In this document: positions 24,725 to 34,722 of the stretch, piece by piece
Numbering within the stretch: the first letter of the stretch is position 1
Layout: each line of letters begins with the position of its first letter
Source: Dolomedes plantarius
Lineage: Eukaryota; Arthropoda; Arachnida; Araneae; Dolomedidae
DNA length: 64,000 nt
NCBI GenBank assembly: GCA_907164885.2
Contig: OU015496.1
Location: forward strand, 104,110,825 to 104,174,824
Direction: 5' to 3'
Position numbers and translations under genes: made by a program
Notes under the pieces: generated by a model
The model's database searches: none
The model's input: the letters and a program-made list of their open reading frames with translations, nothing else
Told to the model about the DNA's origin: nothing

Positions 24725-24960
24725 CATCACTTCATAATTCCATTGAGTCAAATATTCTAGGAAAATGTCGACATACGGAAGCTGTGTTATGTTTGGTCAG
24801 ATCACCAGGCACTTCTTCACTCTCTTCATCTTCAACTTCTTCCTGACGTTGGGTCAGAACAGCATTTATGATATCGAGGTCTCTCATGTGTTCAAACCGT
24901 GGTAACTCCCTTTCTAACCCCACTAGAATATTTTCTACATCAGCCTCCTTTAAATCCTTT
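24725..24960 (-). pseudogene. Possible pogo/Tigger transposase tail
   Basis: The minus strand reads EADVENILVGLERELPRFEH, RDLDIINAVLTQRQEEVEDE, ESEEVPGDL and ends at TGA near 24732. An amphipathic DIxNAVL followed by an acidic linker and a short C-terminal helix is the layout of the end of many pogo/CENP-B-like transposases. There is no diagnostic catalytic residue in this piece, so the call is tentative. A pogo-like end (GATAATCAGC..GATTATCC type) near 25470-25507 may belong to the same element. Confidence 0.35.
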
Positions 24961-25034
24961 TGAATTTGTCATTAAATTAATTCGATCAAAGAAGTGTAAT
25001 TTTTGTACATTATCGCATCTTTTTCTAATAAAGA

Positions 25035-25035
<1 letters not shown>

Positions 25036-25098
<63 letters not shown>

Positions 25099-25130
25099 TA
25101 TACATATATATATATATAATATATATTTTT
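25036..25130. repeat. (TA)n microsatellite
   Basis: A TA run of about 55 bp followed by interrupted TA/ATA units to 25130, next to the 3' end of a SINE. Confidence 0.95.
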
Positions 25131-25137
25131 ATATTAA

Positions 25138-25361
25138 CCAATGTGGAAGCATTTGTCATGAAGACATTCGCCTATAATACACTGCAGTTTTGCTGGTCAT
25201 TTTATTATGGGGGCACCATATAGGCGGATCAGCATTGCTCCCTATGAAGGGACGACACAAACGGAGGGATTTTAGTGGCGCTTCGCCAGGCATTCGATTC
25301 GAGCACACTCAGTACCGAAAACCAACGCGCTGTATGTACTACAAGGTCGCCACGGGCCCTA
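25138..25361 (-). mobile_element. tRNA-derived SINE, full length
   Basis: Read on the minus strand it starts GGCCCGTGGCGACCTTGTAG. It has a B-box-like GCTCGAATCGAATGCC, then CCTCCGTTTGTGTCGTCCCT, a conserved GGTGCCCCCATAATAAAA and a tail AGGCGAATGTCTTCATGACA. Four related copies or fragments in the window (34613, 43999, 55200, 19261) share this head-body-tail order. The head keeps the A and B box spacing of a tRNA, but the internal changes and attached body show it is a SINE. Confidence 0.8.
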
Positions 25362-28015
25362 TATCTGTTATTTTAAAATTATCGTTTATTATACATGTAT
25401 ATCGGAAGAAATGTGCATTTAATTAAGCAGCTATTATTTTGGATACAGATTTCAGATTTTTTTTTCTGCACAGATAATCAGCAAGCGGATAATCGACAGT
25501 ACACTGCACGTTAAAAAATTTTGTCTTGTTTTCATTCTAAACAGAATAATTTAATTCTACGAAAGTCTGCCATTAAAACGAATAGCTACGAGGCACTTGA
25601 AAGCATAAATACGGTCCATAACTTTGATTTCACTGTTATAGATGTGGAAACATTATGCTCAAGGACAATTAATACATCGGCTCAAAAAATACGGGGAAAA
25701 TCTAACAAAGGTGCATTAAAATTCAAAACTGGAAACGTTGGAAAGCTAAGAACAACAGGAAATATAAGGAAAGTGAAAATAATCCAAAGAAATGGCTGAA
25801 TTTAAAAATTAAAATTGCTAAAAAGGCTGTTTGAGTTTGAAAAAATAAACAATAAACTGAACGGTGAAGTCCCACAAGATAAAAAAAATTAGGGCTTTTG
25901 TTCATGGGTCGTATCTTTATTTCTGTATTGGACTAGTTTCACGCTTGTGGGCAGTCATGGCAAAGTTCAAATTTTACATTTTCTTGCAATTGTTAATTTA
26001 GGATTTGATAGAAATTAAAATAAACCTCTTTAACCATGCTGTTCGTCTCTACCTTCCTAAATGTTAGGATGGAAGCTATCCGAAGTAGTCACAGCTTAAA
26101 TTTGAAACATTGGTACACCCTTAATACCAAAGGTGTTTTGAACCTCTATTTAGATTCAGAAGGCTTTTATTATGGCGCCAATGATAGCTCTACTTTTTTT
26201 TTTGGGGGGGGGGCTGTAAATTGAGGGGTGGGGGGAGTGATAGGGTATATGAGATGTGTGCCCTATAAATTGAAGTTTAAATAAAGCTAGAGCAGTTTTT
26301 ATAATACCTTTATCTTAACAGGCAGACTCTTACACATTTTAATGACACCTAATCAAACAATTCCCCAGTACTTTCCGAAACTAGTTTTATCAGACTGTTT
26401 CTATTGTCGTGAAAATTGCATTGAGCACAACGAAAGAGAAAAAAAATCCTGGGGCGCCTTTTCCTGTCTAGGTGCTAGCCAAACTAAAAGATAGGTAGAA
26501 AAGTATTCAGAATAAAAGGAAACACGGGAAAATTTTAAAAAGAAGAATATAAAAACATTGTGTGGACAATACGAAGCTAAATATTACGGCAAAAGCGGTG
26601 TATTTCTGATCATAATTTTCTAAAATAAAGGAGGTAGTGATGTTTAAGTCAGCAAAAAAAATATGTTATTATGACCTTCAGTAATTTATTTCGGTTTATT
26701 CACCGTGTATAACCTTTCTTCAAAAAAAATTTGGAAGATTCAACTGAGTATTTTGCATAAAAGCTACACTATTATGAACTGTTGGGATAGGGTGTTACTT
26801 ACAACTACTCTGTACTAAACCTGTTGGATTAGGTCACCTAAAAGTTAACCAATGGAGAAAATTTGATTTATATTTACAGCTACATAAATGCTGATAATTT
26901 CATATAAATGGATTTTTCAGATAGCATAAACTTTTCTGCATCTTGCAAAACACTTCACTTTATAAATTTTGTCGACAAGACGAATTTAAAAGTGTTTAAA
27001 ACACACTATACCAGATATTTTCCTCGAATAACCTAAATTTTAAAATATTATTTGCATTTTTTCAAAAAGCGAAAAATGTCCCAAGGTTTAAAATTTCTTT
27101 ATTTATTACGGAGTACAATTTAAAAAAATCTTTAAATCCAAGTCGGCAATCTTTGAACACATTTTTTTCCATAGGTTGATAAATAGAGGAACGAATCCAA
27201 TGGGGTTAGTACACAGCAGAGTTAAAGTTTTATTGTAACATTTCACAGTAACTGTTCTCAGTAAGAGACATATTCAAAGGTACAGGATTAGTAAATTTAC
27301 TATTATTAAAATCTTAAAACGTGTTTCAGATTCAACTTCTGAATTTTTCCTATCAGTCTCATAGTTTATTAAATGTTTATTATCAGATCCCACTGTCTGA
27401 TCACGATTTAAAATAACTCAATTAAATGTCACTGATTTGGTGAACACTCAATAAAAATTGTTGAACTCGAATAGCTGCATCCATTTATTTTATCGAATTC
27501 TTGACGACACTAATAGCTATATACATATGTACGACGAAAAAATGCAATCTCAACACAAAGAAATATTTTTTTGTCTGCGGAAGAGTAGCATGTCTTTCCT
27601 TCAAGCATATATAAAATAGTTATTTAAACTTTCAAACTACCAGGGACTAGTAATTTTTAATTGCTTAGATTTCACCATAGTAGATGTCTCCCGGCATTTC
27701 ATTGGATTAGAGGCGTGGTATCTACGTATTCTGATGCTCACATGATACTATGTCGATATGATTCTATATGTTTTATAAATATTAGTTTAGTATTAACAAG
27801 CATGGAGGTTTTCATGACTATATATGGCAATCTTAATTTAAAACGCGTATTCTTCGGGGTCGTTTAGTGTTCGGTAAGGGAGAAACACGTGGCGAAAGAG
27901 CTCATATAGATCTTAAAATAAGTTGTTCACAGATGCGTTAAAGGAAATAGGGTAGTTCTTTTTTGGAAAAGGGAATTTTGGAATAATCATTGAATAAAAT
28001 TTTGGAGCTAGCATG

Positions 28016-28028
<13 letters not shown>
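25362..28028. other. 2.7-kb intronic interval, nothing recognised
   Basis: A possible pogo-like end lies at 25470-25507 and a G-run at 26204-26213. Reading frames at 25521-25799 and 27661-27867 (+) show no known motif. Confidence 0.4.
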
Positions 28029-28061
<33 letters not shown>

Positions 28062-28137
28062 GTGTGTGCGCGTGCGTGTGTGCGTGTGTGTGTGCATGTG
28101 TGCGTGTGTGTGTGTGTGTGCGTGTGTGTGTGTGTGT
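28029..28137 (+). repeat. (TG)n microsatellite
   Basis: About 110 bp of alternating TG with CG interruptions (GTGCGTGTG). Confidence 0.98.
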
Positions 28138-28645
28138 AATACTAGAATGTTAACCTTAATTAACTATATAAATTTGGGTTAAAATTAGGCAAATTTGAGT
28201 TAAAAGGTAATTAACTATTATGTAGATTTTAGTGTTTTCCAATTCCGGAAGTAAGTTGTTTTTGGCAGCGAAGAGTTCACAAGACCGAGGTCATCAATGA
28301 TTAATTGCCTAGCCCGTGTTTGGCCTGCCGCAATCATCGAATGTTCGAAATCACGCTAGTCTAACTCACGATGCTTCGCCCGCGTAATTGCAGCGCGCGC
28401 AAAAAAAAAAAAAAAAAAAAACACATTAGATTAGGGATTATATTCGCAGAGGCAGGTCGCATGTCCCGGGGATTGAGACGATGATGAAAAATGGCGATTT
28501 AGCTGGGTTGATTAGATTTTTTAAGCAATGTTCAGAAATAAAGTCCTTAAATGCTTTAAGTGGTAGTTCTTTGCCACAGGCCTACTTTGATGACTGCTTT
28601 TTAAATTAATTAATTAGATAATGGGTACGCGGTATAAGCACCGTG
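28138..28645. repeat. Dispersed repeat related to 10411-10926
   Basis: GTAGTTCTTTGCCACAGGCC at 28562 and the following TGATGACTGCT match about 10798. In both loci the repeat stops at a (TA)n array. A 19-bp A-run lies at 28401-28420. Left limit unknown. Confidence 0.45.

Positions 28646-28731
<86 letters not shown>
28646..28731. repeat. (TA)n microsatellite
   Basis: About 85 bp of uninterrupted TA. Confidence 0.98.
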
Positions 28732-28735
<4 letters not shown>

Positions 28736-28794
28736 TGAAGTGCGGTAATGAAACATATTAATTTGAAAAGAATAATTTCCTTCCTCAAAAGCAA

Positions 28795-31445
28795 ATGACA
28801 AAATGACAGGTGGAAGATTAAATGCTTTGAACCAATCGGAACCTAGCGTTTGATATTAGTTACGTTTTCACTTGTATACTTAAATTTTAGGAGAGGATTC
28901 TAACGAAAGTACTTGTTAGTAAAGTACCAGCAGATTAAATCAGTGAAAACAGAAGATCAATTGGATTTCTGCTTTCATACTGATTAATCAACTAGTTTTA
29001 CACCTAGTAAGCATTTATCCACTAAAATTTACTAAAACAAAATATATTTTAGAATTTTTTTTAAAAACTGCGTTAATTTTGATGCAAGTTGTTGAACATA
29101 CAAAATTTTTGTACATTTTTGAAAAAAAATGTAAAATACAATTTGGATATCATTTAATGCTTTTCCGATTTTTCACGTGATATATTAAGTTATAAGAAAT
29201 GCAATGCAAATTGCAATTCCGGAATATAATTAGCGTTTATCGGAAGAATTTAGAATGAGTCATTCATATGAATACATAATTGTGCCGCTAGCTTATCTTG
29301 AAGCGTAGATGGTTATTGTTCCCAGTATCGTAGCAGAAAAACGACTGCATTTTCCATTTACTGTCTTAAACTTGTTCAATTAGATTACTAGAGTGGATAT
29401 ATTCGACTGATAAAATAACAATTTAAAATCATACTAATCTTTAATTCATTAAAAAAAAGAAACGTTATAGAATTATTTATCTAACTTTCCATAAGTAATT
29501 AAAACTTATAACTTAATTAAATAAGGAAATTTGCATTTTAGTTTTACCGAGCAAATATTTTATTTTCAACGGATTAAAATTATTGGAATGCATTTCATTT
29601 CCGCCTTTTTTTCCTTTCTCTGTTTAATAACTTTATTTTTTTATTGATTTTATATACGTATAAATCCCTGTCGTATTAATAAGATAATAGTATAGCAATT
29701 TTAAATACTTTACAATAAAAATTTCGCTACAATTAACGACAGGTAAATTTTTCATTTAACATTTTTCGTTCTAGATTATCAAACACATTTGCGTTCACTA
29801 AACGCATTTAAAAAAAAAAAATATTCTATACTTCGTTATAACCATTTATTAATAATTACTTTAGTCTTAGTTAAGACATTTTTCGATTTAGAATTTAGTA
29901 AGTTTTCAAATTTTCAGCCTGTTGACATTTAGTGAACATTACTTTATAATTTTCTGCAAACTACTAATTTCATATTTTGCTCTTATTAATATTTATCTTA
30001 AAACTGCGCTTTTTAGTTTACATTAAAGAAAAAATGCCCTAAAAAGGAATTTTCAGTTTAATAATTTTTATATTATATAAATATTATTTCGTACTTTAGT
30101 ACAGTGACATTAATTTTATATCTCAACACACACTGTGCTTCTCGCGAGCGTTAACGAAATACCCGTGAATTTTTTAAAATTTGGTACTGCATATTTTTAA
30201 GTATTCAAACTTTGTTCAATGCTCTTTATATCATATTAACCAAATGCGCTTTATTCTGACAGTTTGCATTTCAAATTTGCATCATTATAAAATAATTTTT
30301 TCTTTCTCTTATTAGTTAAATTAACGTTTTAATTCCAAATTTTCAAAATATTAAATTTCATTTCATTACATCATATCTTCTCTCAGTGCTTTAATAGAGA
30401 ACCTACAGGCTGTACCATCTACCAAGTGCTCATATCTTACTCGATAGTTAGCATAATTTTTACTCATTAAGCATATACGTCATCTTTAAGACCTGACCTA
30501 ACAACTTTGGCCTTTCCTAAATTCTATCATTTATTCTTTCATGAATAAGTAGAAACACGCTAAATGCGTTTTAAATATTTAAACTGCTACATAATATTCC
30601 TCGCGGTTATCACAAATTGTATGTACATTTGGTTTTGGGCATTATATATATATATATATATATATCCAATACTTAGTAACGCCTTGTTAATCTTTAATTA
30701 ATTCTTACTTTTCTGTAGAAAAATTTATAAAATATTTGTCATAAATTTGGAATAATTTTTGGATTTACCAAATAGTTTCCTAAACAGCTCAACCAAACTT
30801 TATATTTCATCAGATTCTAACTGCAGACAGCACAGAATTTAATACTACCTTTTTTGTGTATGATTTAACGAATTAAAACCTTAAACTCTTTATATACACA
30901 TTTTTTGTATCACGATATTTTTATTGCTGAAATTTACCATTATTTTTCAGGCTCTAAAGAATCAAATATGTTTTAAAAAATAAGGGTAGTTGCATACGGG
31001 TAAACTTCCTGTTTAAAAGACACATTTTACCATTCATACTTTTTTGTTATTTTATATTAACCATGCACATGTTCTGACGTTTAATTTTAGTTACGTTTTA
31101 TTAAACATCAGGTTGTTTACTCAAAAATTTTCAAATTTGAGTATGTTCAACATTTTTTTATTACCAATCTATAAGATTTTTGTTTATTCCTAGAAAATAT
31201 TATAATTTTTTTTTACTAGAAAGCCCGTAAATAGCAGAATTTTAATTTAATCGAATATTTAAAATAAAAGTAGCAATCCATTTCATATCCATGTTTTCAC
31301 TGGTCTAACATACTGGTACTTTACCGTAGAATGATTGCAATACAACTCCCGTTCCTTCGTAAGTCAAAACAGGAACTATTTACAAATGCTGGAATTTGAT
31401 TGGTTCGAAGCATATGTTAATTCACCTGTTCGCGGATGTAGTAAA
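28795..31445. mobile_element. Long foldback element, about 2.65 kb
   Basis: The left flank ACAGGTGGAAGATTAAATGC, then TTTGAACCAATCGGAACC, corresponds to the right complement AACAGGTGAATTAACATATG, then CTTCGAACCAATCAAATTCC. Inside, GTAAAGTACCAG..AGTGAAAACA (28920, complement at 31300-31325) and GTTGAACATAC (29090, complement near 31150) continue the inverted relation for 300 bp or more at moderate identity. The middle is very AT-rich with no reading frame. Class and exact ends are not determined. Confidence 0.55.
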
Positions 31446-32497
31446 AGATGAGGTGAGGATAACGGCGATTCAACTTGGCTGAAAAAGATGACACTAAACA
31501 ATATCATTTTAGTTACTTGACATTAAGTCATTTTACAGAGATGAGCTGGTGGATAATAAGTATTTTCGCAAAAGGTTATATAAGATCTTTGATACATTCA
31601 TTACTTGATGTTATTGAAGGATATTGTAAATTATTAATATTAATTCATATATGGTAAATTAATACCATTCTCATAGTCTATTACCTATTTTAAGATTTTC
31701 ATAACACATAGCAATTTCACTTATGTTAAGATATATGAAAACTTTTCAAGCACTAATATAAAGTTTTACTTTTGGATTTTGAATTTATGAATATATTTTT
31801 AGATTATATAAGATTTCCTGTAATTCCTTCCTCATAACTAATGTAAATTTTCCCATTCACATAGAGTGCAAATATAGATATGCATTATTTAAATGCCTTT
31901 TCATTAACTCCCTGAAAGTAAGTCGAAAAGTCTCAGATGCCGTGTTTTAAATGCCACTTTTCAGTTTCATGAAATAATTAAAATTTCTTAGACGTCCAAA
32001 TTCTTAATCCACCTTTAACTTTCAACACTTTTCAGTCTTTTATCCTCTACGTTAATCCTTTCCGCAGTAGCTTGCGGGAACAACATAACACGTGATCTTC
32101 GCTCTGTAATAATTATACCCCCACTCATTTAAAGTAAAAATTTTTAATTATGCCATCATTTAAGGTCTTTTGTCATATAGATAGCAATCTGAAATCTCTA
32201 AAGCCCTACGTCAGAAAATTTACCTTTGTGTTGGGTAAATTCATATTTGATTTCAAAGGGAAACTATTTTTGAAGAGGATTAAAAATTAATTAAAATTCT
32301 AAGTTTAATGAAGCTTCGTACCTAGGATCTTCATAAAGTAATACTAAATTCGTAGATTTATAGCTAATCCTTTCGTGTATATGAAAATAGGCATACAAGA
32401 CATATCGCAGTAAGCGTAAATATGCACTGAAACCGCGATAGGGTTATCAATTTGGATGCTTAAATATAATATATAATATACATACATTAAAGTATAA
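31446..32497. other. Intronic sequence, nothing recognised
   Basis: No motif, TIR or tandem structure was recognised. Confidence 0.4.
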
Positions 32498-33202
32498 TCT
32501 ATATAAAAACCAGTTCCGTAACAGACTGACTCACTGTCTGACTGATTTACTGACTGACATACAACGCCAAACGACTGACATACAGACCAAACCGCTGGAC
32601 CTAAAGGGCTGAAATTTTGCATTACGATTTTTCTTATAGTATAGGGGTGCACTATGAAAGATTTTTGAAAAATTACTCTTAGATTTTTAAAAATAAAATT
32701 TTTAATCTGTTTTAGTATATTTTTTTACGTTTGCACTTAAAATAATAATTTCAGGGTTATAAAATTTATATCACAAGAAAGATCATACAAATTACTTTAA
32801 AATGAGATCTTTTTCGAATTTTTACCTCCATTTTCTGATTTTCGGTGAAATTTTAAAGATTAATTTTTAGAATTTAATTTATTAAATGCTGATTACGTGA
32901 TTTCTTTTTCTGGTACTTTAAATAAATTTGTGGTCGCGTGCATAACATCTAAATAGACAAAAAAAATTTTTTTTCTTGCTAATGTGGCAGACGATTGGAC
33001 ATTATCTAAAAAAATATTAATACACAATAAAAGATATTATGTTCCTCGAACTGTACTCTATTAACTGTACTATATTCTTTAGTATGTCCTATTACATTTA
33101 ATTTATTTTCTTCTACATTATTTCGTCTATAAAAAATGCCTTACGATTTTTTTTATAGATACATTTTTTTTACATCAGTTGTATACATTGATCGTCGTGT
33201 TT

Positions 33203-33233
<31 letters not shown>

Positions 33234-33891
33234 TGAATAGCATCTTCTGTTGCTTAAATTAATAAAACAAAAATAAATGATTAAAGTAAGAAAATAACTA
33301 CTAAAAAGTAAATAAAAACTAGAGTAATTAAAATAATATATAACTCTTAGTCATAATAAAAGTCTAAGTTAACTTAGGTTATTGATTTCAATAAAACAGT
33401 AACACAGTAAGTCTTCTAAAGTGATTCCATTGGCTCCTTGGTTGCAATGTTTGTGACGTCAGTCTACTTGCGGTCCCCTAAATTTAACTTTCACTTTGTC
33501 TGGCTCCGATTTTGGTAATCTTTGATAAAGCCACTGATTATTCCTTCTTCTGTTTCATATGGATTGTACGGTGTCTAAGTGTGTTTACTGCTCAGATCAT
33601 ACTTATTAGAAACAAACCATTGGTTTTTAGACAGTATTGGCACCGCTGAAGACAAGGTACTTACTAAAAATCTATTTTTCACAATTCTATTCATATTTTT
33701 CACTTATCTTTTCATGTCTCTGGTTCCTGGCTGTAGTCGTTTAGTGATTATACTGGTTTTTCACTTACAATTTGTCAACTATATATATATATATTTATTT
33801 ATTTATTTATTTATTTCGGCATTAATTGCATACATTGACCGTTGCATTTAATTTGAATGTACTCCGTAGCGAAGAGCGGGTGTTCAGCTAG
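32498..33891 (+). mobile_element. Non-autonomous Helitron, 1394 bp
   Basis: The 5' end is TCTATATAAAAACC following A32497. The 3' end is CCGTAGCGAAGAGCGG (imperfect hairpin), nine bases, then CTAG at 33888-33891 followed by T33892. Insertion between A and T without duplication, TC at the start and hairpin plus CTRR at the end are the Helitron signature. GACTGACTCACTGTCTGACT near the 5' end and TCCGTAGCGAAGAGCGGG near the 3' end are familiar from dispersed arthropod repeats. No Rep/helicase sequence is present. A TA-target MITE is nested at 33395-33776. Confidence 0.78.
33395..33776. mobile_element. MITE copy nested in the Helitron
   Basis: TGGATTGTACGGTGTCTAAG at 33561, CACCGCTGA and the right end GGTTTTTCACTTACAATTTG match the MITE at 9925-10347 in order and spacing. 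The left terminal repeat is eroded. A short (TA)n follows the right end. Confidence 0.75.
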
Positions 33892-34552
33892 TATTATACA
33901 TTTATAAAGACAAATGTATATGTATTCCACCCCTTATGGCGGTCCATCGGCAACCCCACAGCTGCCGTCTCGACGTTATACGACCAAGATGCTATGCACT
34001 ATACGCTATATTATTTGTCACTTATAATCGATGCTAATAATCGATATACCCTGGGGATTTTTAGATACTGCAGCTGTAAAAAATAATAAAACTTCTTACC
34101 TCAAAGCTTTTTATTAGGAGGCCTGTTAATTCGAAGTTATAACAGGTAGCAGTGAAATGGGATTTCCCTAAATTCTAGTTCCATCTATTTATTATAGATG
34201 CCCGTGACTGATTACAGCTGAGGCTGATGTGACTTCCAATTCATCAGAACCCATATTTCGGTCATAGGGAATTTTATTAGTTTAGGTGTACTGTACAGTC
34301 GCTGCCGTCTCTGAGGTTACATTATGTTCTATGTTCTCATTCTATAACTTCAAGTCAGCGAGAATCTGGAAAAATGGAAGGGTGGACTTACTTGAACTTT
34401 TCACACCTCGATTTCAGAAAGTAGAAATTATGTCTAGTATAATGGTCCCAACAGATGTACTTCTCAATCCATGGGTTTATATTTCAAAGAATTTTTTTTA
34501 CAGAATATCTAGCATAGTAAAAACTGCTCACATAAATATATTCATGAAATCA
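33892..34552. other. Intronic sequence, nothing recognised
   Basis: A reading frame at 34286-34564 (+) has no known motif. Confidence 0.4.
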
Positions 34553-34612
34553 CATTTCACATAAAGGCCGCAAATAGTATATACAATACATGCATCAATA
34601 TATAGATGAACT
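34553..34612 (+). repeat. Left copy of a ~60-bp direct repeat
   Basis: CATTTCACATAAAGGCCGCA and on to CATCAATATATAGATGAACT recurs at 38152-38210. The two copies bracket the SINE, the nuclease-coding element, the palindrome and a second SINE. Confidence 0.8.
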
Positions 34613-34722
34613 GGGCTTGTGGCGGTCCTGTAATACAGCGCGCTGGTTTACGGTGTTGAGGATGTTCGGATCGAATCCCGGCGTCGCGCCACGAAAAATG
34701 CCTCCGTTTGTGTCGTTCCTTC
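34613..34722 (+). mobile_element. tRNA-derived SINE, 5' half
   Basis: GGCTTGTGGCGGTCCTGTAA, then ACAGCGCGCTGG, a B box GGATCGAATCCC and CCTCCGTTTGTGTCGTTCCT match the SINE at 43999. The copy stops at TTC (34720-34722), where a 2.6-kb transposon is inserted. Its 3' half resumes at 37316. Confidence 0.88.

Noticed and set aside
28029..28137. (TG)n tract as a regulatory Z-DNA element
   Set aside because: Only a simple repeat is visible; nothing links it to a promoter.
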